Assembly (NCBI GenBank): GCA_024642545.1
Contig: JAHEAW010000011.1
Location: 1-36,358 of the forward strand
Direction: 5' to 3'
Source of the DNA: Erythrobacteraceae bacterium
GTDB lineage: Bacteria; Pseudomonadota; Alphaproteobacteria; Sphingomonadales; Sphingomonadaceae
Length of the DNA stretch: 36,358 bases
Shown: piece after piece, positions 24,413-32,243 of the stretch
Layout of the letters: each line of letters starts with the position of its first letter
Position numbering within the stretch: the stretch's first letter is position 1
Position numbers and translations under genes: made by a program
The notes under the pieces: model-generated
Told to the model about the DNA's origin: nothing
What the model saw: the letters and a program-made list of their open reading frames with translations, nothing else
Database searches by the model: none

Positions 24413-25861
24413 ATGACCGACAGTTCCCCGGCTGCCAAGCCGCGCACCCTTTATGAAAAAATCTGGGACGCCCATGTGGTCGAAACCCGCAATGATGGCA
24501 CCAGCCTGATCTTCATCGACCGGCATCTGGTGCATGAAGTGACCAGCCCGCAAGCGTTCGAAGGGCTACGGCTGGCGGGACGCAAGGTTCGCCGCCCCGA
24601 TCTGACACTGGCTGTGCCCGATCACAACTTGCCGACTACAGCCCGGCTTGATGCAGACGGCCGCCGCGTACCGATCGCCGATCGGCAAAGCGCCGCTCAG
24701 CTTGAAGCGCTAGAAGCCAACGCCCCCGCCTTTGGCATTCGCTATATCGATGCAACTGCAGCAGAGCAGGGAATTGTCCATGTGGTGGGGCCGGAACAGG
24801 GCTTTTCGTTACCAGGCTCAACCATTGTATGCGGCGATTCGCACACTGCTGCACATGGCGGAATTGGCGCGCTGGCATTTGGCATTGGCACCAGCGAAGT
24901 CGAACATGTGCTGGCCACGCAAACCCTGCTGCTCAAGCGGTCGAAGACGCTGGAGGTCGTGGTCGAAGGACAGTTGGGACCGGGCGTGACGCCGAAGGAC
25001 CTGATCCTCCATATCATCGGCACCATCGGCGCGGCAGGCGGGACTGGCCATGTGATCGAATATCGCGGGCGCGTATTTGAAGAAATGAGCATCGAAGGCA
25101 GGCTGACTATATGCAATATGTCGATCGAAGGCGGTGCCCGAGCTGGCCTGATCGCGCCTGATGACAAGACATTTGCCTATCTAAAAGGGCGCCCGCTGGC
25201 ACCGAAAGGGGCCGAATGGGACGCAGCTGTCGCATGGTGGCGCAGTCTTGCAACCGACCCGGGCGCTCAATTCGACAAAAACGTCACCATTAACGCAGCC
25301 AATGTACAACCAACGGTAACCTGGGGGACCAGCCCCGAAGATATCGTGGCGATTGGCGGCACGGTGCCCGATCCGGCCAGCTTTGCCGATCCATCGAAAC
25401 AGGCTGCCGCTGTCAAGAGCCTCGCCTACATGGGGCTTACCCCCGGACAATTAATGGCCGAAGTGCAGGTGCAGAATATCTTTATCGGAAGTTGCACCAA
25501 CAGCCGGATCGAAGATCTGCGCTCTGCGGCTGACGTGCTGCGCGGGCGGCACAAGGCCTGCAATGTCAAATGGGCGATTGTCGTGCCCGGTTCCGGCCTC
25601 GTCAAATTGCAGGCTGAAGATGAAGGGCTCGACAAGATATTCACCGATGCCGGTTTTGAATGGCGCGAGCCAGGCTGCTCGGCCTGCCTCGGAATGAACC
25701 CCGACAAGGTGCCGCCGGGCGAACGCTGCGCTTCGACCAGCAACCGCAATTTTGTTGGGCGGCAAGGCCCCGGTGCGCGCACTCATCTGATGTCGCCCGC
25801 CATGGCGGCCGCTGCGGCTGTTACCGGACATTTAACCGACGTTCGGGATTTGACTGGCTAA
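24413..25861 (+). CDS. leuC: 3-Isopropylmalate dehydratase large subunit
   Basis: A 482-residue aconitase-family subunit that, with LeuD, isomerises 2- to 3-isopropylmalate in leucine synthesis. ATG 24413 is chosen because [21 protein letters not shown] gives the normal N-terminus; the track start at 24371 is upstream noise. The 4Fe-4S ligands are in [19 protein letters not shown] and CSACLGMN. A Leu-rich 16-codon ORF lies just upstream at 24345-24395, but I find no attenuator terminator. Confidence 0.97.
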   Translation: MTDSSPAAKPRTLYEKIWDAHVVETRNDGTSLIFIDRHLVHEVTSPQAFEGLRLAGRKVRRPDLTLAVPDHNLPTTARLDADGRRVPIADRQSAAQLEALEANAPAFGIRYIDATAAEQGIVHVVGPEQGFSLPGSTIVCGDSHTAAHGGIGALAFGIGTSEVEHVLATQTLLLKRSKTLEVVVEGQLGPGVTPKDLILHIIGTIGAAGGTGHVIEYRGRVFEEMSIEGRLTICNMSIEGGARAGLIAPDDKTFAYLKGRPLAPKGAEWDAAVAWWRSLATDPGAQFDKNVTINAANVQPTVTWGTSPEDIVAIGGTVPDPASFADPSKQAAAVKSLAYMGLTPGQLMAEVQVQNIFIGSCTNSRIEDLRSAADVLRGRHKACNVKWAIVVPGSGLVKLQAEDEGLDKIFTDAGFEWREPGCSACLGMNPDKVPPGERCASTSNRNFVGRQGPGARTHLMSPAMAAAAAVTGHLTDVRDLTG

Positions 25862-25921
25862 TCCCCCCGAATCACCGTTCACCTCTTGCACCGCACCCAG
25901 CGGCGCACCATGGATAGTCCT

Positions 25922-26086
25922 ATGACCAAGAAAACTCCCTCATCGCTCGGCGGCAAAGCCGCCCTGGCGGGCGCTGCCATCGGCTCGGCCGCGATTGCTG
26001 CCGCGTTGCTTTATGCCAATAAGCGCAAGGACAAAAAGGCGCAGGATGCCAAAGTAAAGCCGCTTAGCTCGCCCGAGACTGACTGA
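25922..26086 (+). CDS. Small single-pass membrane protein between leuC and leuD
   Basis: A 54-residue protein (ATG 25922; ATG 25910 in frame adds four residues). It has a basic start, one Ala/Gly-rich hydrophobic helix (about 13-33, [19 protein letters not shown]) and a highly charged Lys-rich tail. The stop overlaps the leuD ATG in TGATGG, so it is translated together with the leucine genes. I recognise no named family. A similar small ORF seems a habit of sphingomonad leuCD loci, as far as I recall. Function unknown. Confidence 0.75.
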   Translation: MTKKTPSSLGGKAALAGAAIGSAAIAAALLYANKRKDKKAQDAKVKPLSSPETD

Positions 26087-26688
26087 TGGAGCCTGTTTCC
26101 ACCATCGAAGGACGAGCCATCCCGTTTGGCGACAAGAACGTCGATACTGACGTAATCATCGCCGCAGAATGGCTCAAAACCATCACCCGCGAAGGGCTGG
26201 GCAAGGGCGCCTTTGCCAGCATCCGCGCAAACCCTGACAATGTGTTTGATGCACCGGAATTCAGCGGCGCGCCGATCCTCATTGCAGGCGATAATTTCGG
26301 GTGCGGATCGAGCCGCGAACATGCCGCCTGGGCACTTCTCGACATGGGCATTAGCGCTGTGATCGCCCCCAGTTTCTCGGATATTTTTGCCAGCAACGCT
26401 TTCAAGAACGGGGTTCTGACAGTGGCTTTGCCCCAAGCGCAGATAGACCGGCTGATGGAAGTTTCCGCGAGCGATCCGATTGCGATTGACCTCGAACATC
26501 AGACCGTCACCACGCCGTTTCAGGATCGTTTCACATTCGAAATCGATCCGTTTCGGAAACGCTGCCTGATCGAAGGGCTGGACGAAGTGGGTCTGACGCT
26601 GGCACGGAATGAAGCGATCAGTAGATATGAAGCGAAGCAGGCGCGCACGATGCCGTGGCTCGCACAAGGAACGGAGATGACTGCATGA
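26086..26688 (+). CDS. leuD: 3-Isopropylmalate dehydratase small subunit
   Basis: A 200-residue swivel domain that pairs with LeuC. The pattern [14 protein letters not shown], the substrate loop [14 protein letters not shown] and the closing segment [17 protein letters not shown] match LeuD at full length. It is translationally coupled on both sides: TGATG with the small membrane protein upstream and ATGA with the oxidoreductase downstream. Confidence 0.97.
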   Translation: MEPVSTIEGRAIPFGDKNVDTDVIIAAEWLKTITREGLGKGAFASIRANPDNVFDAPEFSGAPILIAGDNFGCGSSREHAAWALLDMGISAVIAPSFSDIFASNAFKNGVLTVALPQAQIDRLMEVSASDPIAIDLEHQTVTTPFQDRFTFEIDPFRKRCLIEGLDEVGLTLARNEAISRYEAKQARTMPWLAQGTEMTA

Positions 26689-27680
26689 AGGCCCTTTTAT
26701 CGACAGCAATCGGAGGCCCGGAAACCCTGACGCTGCAAGATCTACCCGATCCAGTGCCCGGCAAGGGTGAAGTTCTGGTCAAGGTTGCCGCTTGCGCGAT
26801 CAATTACCCCGACGCGCTGATCATCAAGGATATGTATCAGGTCAAGCCGCCCCGCCCCTTTGCACCCGGCAGCGAAATTTCCGGCATTATCGAGGCAGTG
26901 GGTGACGGCGTTACAGATTGGAAAATTGGTGACCGTATATTGGCAGGAACAGGCTTTGGCGGCCTGACCGAAAAGATCGTGCTGTCCGCAGCCCGGATCT
27001 TCCGCGTACCCGAAGGGATCGATCTGACCGAAGCATCTGCGCTGCTGATGACTTATGGCACCACCATTCACGGGCTCAAGGACCGTGGGCAGATCAAGGC
27101 AGGCGATACCATGCTCGTACTTGGCGCAGCAGGCGGTGTCGGCCTTTCAGCGGTGGAACTGGGCAAAGCTTACGGCGCGCGCGTGATCGCCGCTGTATCG
27201 AGCGAAGAAAAGGCCGAAGCCTGCCGCAAGGCCGGGGCCGATGATGTGGTGATTTACCCCCGTGCGCCGTTCGACAAGGATACCTCCAAAGCGCTGGCCA
27301 ATGCATTCAAGGAAGCAGTTGGACCTGATGGCGCCGATATCATCTATGACATTGTCGGCGGCGATTATTCCGAACCGGCTTTGCGAGCGATTGCATGGGA
27401 AGGCCGCTTCCTGGTGATCGGTTTCCCTGCCGGGATCGCCAAGATGCCGCTCAATCTGACACTGCTCAAGAGTTGCGATATTCGCGGTGTTTTCTGGGGC
27501 GCGTTCACAATGCGTGAACCCAAACGCAACGCTGAAAATATCGCTGAACTTTTCCAGTTGTGGAACGATGGCAAGATTGCCCCACTGGTGAGTGAGACCT
27601 ATCCGCTGGAACGGGCCGGTGATGCTATCGCCAAGCTCGAAGCGCGTGGCGCAATCGGCAAGTTGGTCGTTACCATGTAA
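26685..27680 (+). CDS. NADPH:quinone oxidoreductase family (MDR superfamily) protein
   Basis: A 331-residue medium-chain dehydrogenase starting at ATG 26685 ([15 protein letters not shown]); the track start at 26655 lies inside leuD. It has a GroES-like N-terminal domain, without the catalytic zinc Cys/His set, and a Rossmann domain with [20 protein letters not shown]. The absence of zinc ligands places it with QOR/zeta-crystallin-type NADPH-dependent quinone or enone reductases. The ATGA overlap with leuD indicates co-translation, though a role in leucine synthesis is not known. Confidence 0.93.
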   Translation: MKALLSTAIGGPETLTLQDLPDPVPGKGEVLVKVAACAINYPDALIIKDMYQVKPPRPFAPGSEISGIIEAVGDGVTDWKIGDRILAGTGFGGLTEKIVLSAARIFRVPEGIDLTEASALLMTYGTTIHGLKDRGQIKAGDTMLVLGAAGGVGLSAVELGKAYGARVIAAVSSEEKAEACRKAGADDVVIYPRAPFDKDTSKALANAFKEAVGPDGADIIYDIVGGDYSEPALRAIAWEGRFLVIGFPAGIAKMPLNLTLLKSCDIRGVFWGAFTMREPKRNAENIAELFQLWNDGKIAPLVSETYPLERAGDAIAKLEARGAIGKLVVTM

Positions 27681-27749
27681 GGTGACAGCTGGCATACCAT
27701 GATGCTTGTAGTAACCGTCTTGGCACCCTATCCTTGAGGAGGACTTGCG

Positions 27750-27776
27750 ATGAAAGGCAATCATGACCGATTTTAA
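27750..27776 (+). promoter_or_regulatory. Eight-codon upstream ORF overlapping the zeta-subunit start
   Basis: The strongest Shine-Dalgarno in the gap, GAGGAGG, lies seven bases before ATG 27750, which opens only eight codons (MKGNHDRF) before TAA. The real start of the next gene, ATG 27763, is inside it in another frame. This could couple or dampen zeta-subunit translation, or the initiation complex may simply slide to 27763. Confidence 0.4.
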
Positions 27777-28086
27777 AGACCGTGAGCGAGGCGAAGAAGC
27801 CAAATTTGCCTTTGACGAGGAAAATGCTTTCAAGATTGCCGCCCGGCGCAACCGCCTGCTCGGCAATTGGGCGGCAGAGCTTATGGGTCTGACTTCAGAA
27901 GAAACCGAAGCTTATGCCAAGGCGGTGGTGCAGGCTGATTTTGAGGAAGCGGGCGATGAAGACGTGATCCGCAAACTGCTCGGCGATTTGACCAGCAGCG
28001 GCATCGAAATGGACGAGGCAGGCGTGCGCAGTGCGCTTGAGCAAAAGGCCGTCGAAGCGCGCCGACAGCTGATTAGCGGGGCCTGA
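27763..28086 (+). CDS. F1F0-ATPase inhibitor zeta subunit (DUF1476)
   Basis: A 107-residue helical protein. The opening FKDRERGEEAKFAFDEENAF, then ARRNRLLGNWAAELMGL and DFEEAGDEDVIRKLLGDL, are hallmarks of the alphaproteobacterial zeta subunit first described in Paracoccus. Zeta inserts its N-terminal helix into F1 to block ATP hydrolysis, functionally like mitochondrial IF1. In this lineage inhibition strength varies. It is followed five bases later by bolA. The start is ATG 27763, where the family begins. Confidence 0.92.
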   Translation: MTDFKDRERGEEAKFAFDEENAFKIAARRNRLLGNWAAELMGLTSEETEAYAKAVVQADFEEAGDEDVIRKLLGDLTSSGIEMDEAGVRSALEQKAVEARRQLISGA

Positions 28087-28090
28087 CCCA

Positions 28091-28324
28091 ATGCCCATGT
28101 CCGGCACTGAGATAGAGACCATGATCTGCGCCGCGCTGCCCGATGCGACGGTCGAAATGACTGACCTAGCCGGCGATGGCGATCATTGGGCGGCGCGGGT
28201 TACATCAGCCAGCTTCGCCGGGAAAAGCCGCGTTGCACAGCACAAGCTGGTGTATGATGCGCTGGGCGGCAGGATGGGCGGTGTGCTTCATGCCTTGCAA
28301 CTGACCACCGCAGTCCCCAATTGA
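28091..28324 (+). CDS. BolA family protein
   Basis: A 77-residue BolA/IbaG-type protein. The core is the class II KH-like fold: IETMICAALPDATVEMTDLAGDG, then HWAARVTSASFAGKSRVAQH, holding the invariant C-terminal His and the H-x-K-L helix that follows. BolA proteins bind monothiol glutaredoxins to share a 2Fe-2S cluster. A grxD gene follows 50 bases downstream, matching this partnership. ATG 28091 and ATG 28097 are both possible. Confidence 0.92.
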   Translation: MPMSGTEIETMICAALPDATVEMTDLAGDGDHWAARVTSASFAGKSRVAQHKLVYDALGGRMGGVLHALQLTTAVPN

Positions 28325-28374
28325 ACGCTAATGGCCGTCGCGGCGGCAACAACTGATAATTTTGGACCCTGCCC

Positions 28375-28716
28375 ATGTCTGACACCGCTTCCCCCGCCCA
28401 TGAACGCATTTCCGGCATTGTTACCGGCAGCGATGTTGTACTCTTCATGAAAGGCACCCCCCTGTTCCCGCAATGCGGCTTTTCCAGCCGTGCGGTCGCG
28501 ATCCTCGATCATTGCGGCGTCGCTTATGACAGCGTCGATGTACTGCAAGACATGGAAGTCCGGCAGGGCATCAAGGCCTTTTCCGATTGGCCAACCATTC
28601 CGCAGCTTTACGTCAAAGGCGAATTCGTCGGCGGCAGCGATATCATGATGGAAATGTTCGAAGCGGGTGAATTGCAGCAATTGATGGCTGAAAAGCAGGT
28701 CTCTCCAGCAAGCTAA
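28375..28716 (+). CDS. grxD: Monothiol glutaredoxin (Grx4 type)
   Basis: A 113-residue CGFS-type glutaredoxin. It shows [21 protein letters not shown] with the single active Cys, [20 protein letters not shown] for glutathione binding and a closing helix. It coordinates a bridging 2Fe-2S cluster with glutathione and trafficks clusters, alone or with BolA. Its position after bolA supports a Grx4-BolA module; sufE lies about 5 kb away. Confidence 0.96.
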   Translation: MSDTASPAHERISGIVTGSDVVLFMKGTPLFPQCGFSSRAVAILDHCGVAYDSVDVLQDMEVRQGIKAFSDWPTIPQLYVKGEFVGGSDIMMEMFEAGELQQLMAEKQVSPAS

Positions 28717-29027
28717 CGCATACTTTGCGGCGCGCACATTGCACCGTCCGCCCACCAGCGTCTGAGAATTATCTTTTTGCGAAGGTGTCTTCGGGGAGGC
28801 GGGACTGGGAGACCAGGGATCGTCCCGCCTCGATCGAAGATCATTGGGATACCCTACTCTTTGCAGGTCCTGTGCCAGTTTTGAAAACTGCCCGGCTTCT
28901 GCGAGTTCCAATGGTTAAGATGATTTTGACGCGGCGCAAATTGTAAAATTCACCGACATCCAAACTGCTTTGCACACTGCATTGATTGACGCTTGGCAAC
29001 TGCGCTTCATACAGTCACACAGGCACT
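28717..29027. other. 311-bp intergenic region with no supported gene
   Basis: The ORF 28725-28946 within it has no recognisable domain, no good ribosome site and mixed-composition residues, so I do not call it. The region contains a perfect 10-bp inverted repeat (listed separately). There is no clear terminator after grxD. Near its end, TTGACG at 28986 with TACAGT 18 bases on could be a promoter for the Nudix gene, leaving a very short leader; this is a weak match. Confidence 0.6.
28796..28831. repeat. Perfect 10-bp inverted repeat in the grxD-Nudix gap
   Basis: GAGGCGGGAC and GTCCCGCCTC flank a 16-base loop. Neither strand has a U-run next to the stem, so it is not an intrinsic terminator. 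It could be a structured RNA, an attenuated leader or a scattered genomic repeat element. Confidence 0.6.
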
Positions 29028-29813
29028 ATGCCAGATGATCAAAAAAACACTGCTTCACCCGGAATCCCCGCCGCCACCATAGTTGTGTTTCGCAACAGCA
29101 CAGCAGGCGGACCACCTGAATTGCTAATGGTCACCCGGTCGCGCACCATGACCTTTGCAGGCGGCGCGGCAGTATTCCCCGGCGGGCGGGTCGATCCCGC
29201 TGATTACGCGCTCGGCGAAAAATTGAGCGATAGCCTTCCCCCTGATGAAGCAGCACACCGCGTGGCGGCCATTCGCGAAACGCTGGAGGAAACGGGTCTG
29301 GCAATCGGTATTTCAGGCCGCGTCGATGCTGACCGAGCGCGGCAAGCCAGAGCCATGCTGCTGAAACATGAGGACCTCGCCCCGGTGCTGAGGGCGCTGG
29401 ACTGGAAACTCGATCTGGAGGCAGTTCTACCTTTCGCGCGCTGGTTTCCCAGGAATGAGCGAATTCCGCGCGTCTTCGACACCCGCTTCTATCTTGCCAA
29501 TCTGGGGACAGGCGCGGTCGATATTGCCGTCGACCAGACCGAAAATACCAAGCTTTACTGGATCACGGCGCAAGGCGCACTTGATGCAGCCGCATGTGGC
29601 GAGCTGAGTGTTATCTACCCCACAAGGCGCAATCTGGAGCGGCTTGCCCAATTTACAGATTTTGCCGCTGCTGCACGCAACTGCGCGCAGTATCCGGTCA
29701 AGATCATAACCCCGTTCCTCGAAATGCGGGATGAAGAACGCTGGCTGTGCATCCCCGATGACGCAGGTTATCCGGTCACCGGCGAACCGCTGGAAAGCGT
29801 TGCGCGGGGGTAG
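29028..29813 (+). CDS. Nudix hydrolase
   Basis: A 261-residue protein starting at ATG 29028 (MPDDQKNTA); the track start at 28986 lies in promoter-like sequence. It shows a Nudix fold with FAGGAAVFPGGRVDPADY and the helix RETLEETGL. The distance between the GG loop and RETLEE is longer than in the short Nudix box, as in the NUDT7/NUDT19-like CoA pyrophosphatase branch. A CoA-derivative or other nucleotide diphosphate substrate is plausible but undetermined. It ends six bases before the converging tRNA gene. Confidence 0.9.
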   Translation: MPDDQKNTASPGIPAATIVVFRNSTAGGPPELLMVTRSRTMTFAGGAAVFPGGRVDPADYALGEKLSDSLPPDEAAHRVAAIRETLEETGLAIGISGRVDADRARQARAMLLKHEDLAPVLRALDWKLDLEAVLPFARWFPRNERIPRVFDTRFYLANLGTGAVDIAVDQTENTKLYWITAQGALDAAACGELSVIYPTRRNLERLAQFTDFAAAARNCAQYPVKIITPFLEMRDEERWLCIPDDAGYPVTGEPLESVARG

Positions 29814-29818
29814 GAAAC

Positions 29819-29895
29819 TGGCGCGCCCGGCAGGACTCGAACCTGCTGCCTCAAGATTAGAAGTCTCGCGCTCTATCCAGATGAGCTACGGGCGC
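29819..29895 (-). tRNA. tRNA-Arg (anticodon TCT)
   Basis: The minus strand folds into a full cloverleaf of 77 bases with an encoded CCA. Acceptor GCGCCCG pairs with CGGGCGC, with TA at 8-9. The D arm is GCTC/GAGC, the anticodon stem CGAGA/TCTTG around CTTCTAA reads TCT at 34-36, and the T arm GCAGG/CCTGC encloses TTCGAGT. It decodes AGA (and AGG by wobble), a rare codon in this GC-rich genome. The discriminator base is G. It is on the strand opposite its neighbours. Confidence 0.95.
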
Positions 29896-29906
29896 GCGCG
29901 GCTCCG

Positions 29907-29934
29907 GGCATAGCGTGCTTTTCGCAGGCCGCAA
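29907..29934 (-). promoter_or_regulatory. Candidate sigma-70 promoter of tRNA-Arg
   Basis: On the minus strand TTGCGG and TATGCC lie 16 bases apart, and the tRNA starts 11 bases after TATGCC. The match to -35/-10 is fair, not strong. It abuts the start of the plus-strand transporter gene. Confidence 0.4.
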
Positions 29935-30672
29935 ATGCGGATAGTCAGCCAAATTATGAACACAACCGATTCTTCCCACCGATTCCGCTATTTCGATTTC
30001 ATGATGGCGGGTTTTGTCACCATTTTGCTGCTGTCCAATGTGATTGGGGCAGGCAAGGTGGCCCAGGTCAATTTGCCGTTTGTCGGCCTCTGGCCATTCG
30101 GTGCAGGCTTATTATTCTTTCCCATCTCTTACTTGCTGGGAGACGTGCTGACCGAAGTCTACGGATATGCCAATGCTCGACGCTGCGTGTGGGCGGGATT
30201 TGTCGCAATGCTGTTCATGGCCTTCATGTCATATGTCGTGGTGGCAATGCCGCCCGCGCCCAGCTGGGGAAATCAGCATGCTTACGAACTGGTTTTTGGT
30301 CAAGTTCCGCGGATCGTGTTTGCTTCCATCGCCGCTTTTTGGGCCGGCGAGTTCGTGAATGCTTACGTCATGGCGAAGATGAAGATTTGGACGGAAGGAA
30401 AGCATCTTTGGACCCGCACAATTGGGTCGACCATTTTCGGTGAAGGAGTGGACAGCCTGATCTTCTATCCACTCGCATTCCTGCACGCCGAAGGGTGGAC
30501 TACTTCGCTGGTGTTCTGGGTGGCTTTGACGCAGTGGATCTTCAAAACCAGCTGGGAAGTTGTGCTGACTCCGGTGACCTATGCAATCGTCGGCTTTCTA
30601 AAGCGGCGCGAGGGCGTCGAAATCTTCGATACTGACACGAACTTTTCCCCTTTTGCAGGATCGAAACCTTAA
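29935..30672 (+). CDS. Queuosine precursor transporter (VUT/DUF165, YhhQ family)
   Basis: A 245-residue polytopic membrane protein of the ECF-like vitamin uptake group. It has about six hydrophobic helices, the segment FPISYLLGDVLTEVYGYANARR that marks the DUF165 family, and the C-terminal GSTIFGEGVDSLIFYPLAF. E. coli YhhQ imports preQ0/preQ1, the precursors of the tRNA anticodon base queuosine. ATG 29935 and ATG 29956 (MNTTDSSHRF) are both possible and neither has a strong Shine-Dalgarno. It is convergent with ppx. Confidence 0.88.
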   Translation: MRIVSQIMNTTDSSHRFRYFDFMMAGFVTILLLSNVIGAGKVAQVNLPFVGLWPFGAGLLFFPISYLLGDVLTEVYGYANARRCVWAGFVAMLFMAFMSYVVVAMPPAPSWGNQHAYELVFGQVPRIVFASIAAFWAGEFVNAYVMAKMKIWTEGKHLWTRTIGSTIFGEGVDSLIFYPLAFLHAEGWTTSLVFWVALTQWIFKTSWEVVLTPVTYAIVGFLKRREGVEIFDTDTNFSPFAGSKP

Positions 30673-30683
30673 GCGGAGTAACA

Positions 30684-32243
30684 TTATAGCGCTGCCATTC
30701 CCGGCACCGGGTCAGGCACTGGCGTGGCCGCCACGCTGAAATCTGGGACAATTTCGGCCAGGTATTCAAGGCCCAGCTGGTCGCCCAGTAAGCGCAGATC
30801 CTTTTCGTTGGGAACGCCAAACAGCGGGGCGTGGCTTTCTTCCAGCTTCAGCACCAATTTCCCGTCCTCGATCGCAAGGCGGGTCGATTCGAAGGTTGCA
30901 CGTGATAGCCCGCCAAGCCGTCGGCATAGTCGTATCGACAACCCCCAGCACACGGCATCGTCAATTGCTTCTGGGCTGGCCAGTTCGGAAATGCGCGGGT
31001 CGAGATCGGTGTGGTTGCCATTGGCCGAAATCGCAGCCGCCAGCATAGCACGCTCATGCGCGGCAAGACCAATCCAACGCTTTTGCAGTGCCCATTCTAC
31101 CGCTTGTTCGGTGCGGATATTCGGCTCGGTCTGCATTGAGGCAAGCGCCAGCATGGTAGCCGCCAGCCGCAGTCGCTCCAGCCCCGGACGAGAAGCGGGA
31201 ATAGCGCCCACTGTCCATGCCGCGACGCGTGCGGCCAGCGTTGGCGGGCAGCCATGCAAACCGGCGAATACCGCCATCCCGGCCAGCAACGGATCCTGCT
31301 GCCTGGCGAAATCCTCCAACCGATCGAACAGCAAGCCTTCGCGCAGACCCCAGGATGAGAACACAACCTTATCCGGGTCGAGCCGTTTCAGCAGGGCAAG
31401 CAGCAGGGCTGCCGCGTCGGGCATGGTTTGGGACCGCTGGCTGGAGATACGCGGAATGGCGCGCAATTCGTCGGGTGTGGCTGCAGCAATTTCTGCCGAA
31501 ATCGCCTGAATTTCCTCACGCCCCACTTCAAGACCGTGCGGATCGCTGAGCGAATGGGATTGCTGCTGCATGGCATAGACAGCCATCGCCCGCCATGTGC
31601 CGCCTACCAGGTAAAGGTTCCCGCCCACCGCCGCGTCCCAGCCAGCAGCCTTAAGCATCTGATTGGCCGATTTCTTGACTTCTCCGGGCTTGGTGATGCG
31701 CAGTTCGGGCAAGCGCAAAGTCCCCAGCGGCAAGGTGGTGCCTACCCCGCAGCCGCCATTTTCGATCCGCACCAGCTCCAGACTTCCGCCACCCAGATCG
31801 GCCACGACGCCGGCTGCTCCAGGAAAAGCGCCGATCACCCCCATTGCACTGATCCGCGCTTCATCTTTGCCAGACAATAATCGCGGCGAGAGGCCAAGCT
31901 GACGCACTTGTTCAAGAAATTCTGGTCCGTTTTCAGCGTCGCGGGCAGCAGCAGTGGCCACCACTTCGACATCGCTGATCGCCAGTTCCTTCAGGATGAG
32001 AGCATAGCGTTCAAGGCCGCGCATCGCGATGTCGATCGCATCATCGGCCAGTCTGCCAGTTTCGCCAATTTCATGCCCGAGCCGGGCAATTACCTTTTCG
32101 TTGAGCAGCACGATTGGCGCGCGTGGAGAACCGCCATAGACCACCAGACGAACCGTGTTCGACCCAATATCAATGATTGCTCGCTGGGCTCTGTTGGCCC
32201 CGAACTTCCCGTCTCGGTCCGCCCGTCTGCGGCGCAATACCAT
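30684..32243 (-). CDS. ppx: Exopolyphosphatase, Ppx/GppA family
   Basis: A 519-residue sugar-kinase/actin-fold phosphatase that removes phosphate from polyphosphate chain ends or from pppGpp. ATG 32243 is used because it overlaps the ppk stop (TGATG); the track start at 32345 is inside ppk. The phosphate loops IIDIGSNTVRLVVY and VADLGGGSLELVRI and the following LGTLRLPEL are present. A C-terminal HD-like helical domain follows. Coupling to ppk1 favours polyphosphate as the substrate. Confidence 0.92.
   Translation of the reverse strand: MVLRRRRADRDGKFGANRAQRAIIDIGSNTVRLVVYGGSPRAPIVLLNEKVIARLGHEIGETGRLADDAIDIAMRGLERYALILKELAISDVEVVATAAARDAENGPEFLEQVRQLGLSPRLLSGKDEARISAMGVIGAFPGAAGVVADLGGGSLELVRIENGGCGVGTTLPLGTLRLPELRITKPGEVKKSANQMLKAAGWDAAVGGNLYLVGGTWRAMAVYAMQQQSHSLSDPHGLEVGREEIQAISAEIAAATPDELRAIPRISSQRSQTMPDAAALLLALLKRLDPDKVVFSSWGLREGLLFDRLEDFARQQDPLLAGMAVFAGLHGCPPTLAARVAAWTVGAIPASRPGLERLRLAATMLALASMQTEPNIRTEQAVEWALQKRWIGLAAHERAMLAAAISANGNHTDLDPRISELASPEAIDDAVCWGLSIRLCRRLGGLSRATFESTRLAIEDGKLVLKLEESHAPLFGVPNEKDLRLLGDQLGLEYLAEIVPDFSVAATPVPDPVPGMAAL

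Noticed and set aside
28725-28946. 73-residue ORF after grxD
   Set aside because: No recognisable domain, no good start signal, and it runs across the perfect inverted repeat; likely chance in GC-rich sequence.
29731-29913. 60-residue ORF covering the tRNA
   Set aside because: It reads through the antisense of a fully folded tRNA-Arg and the end of the Nudix gene in another frame.
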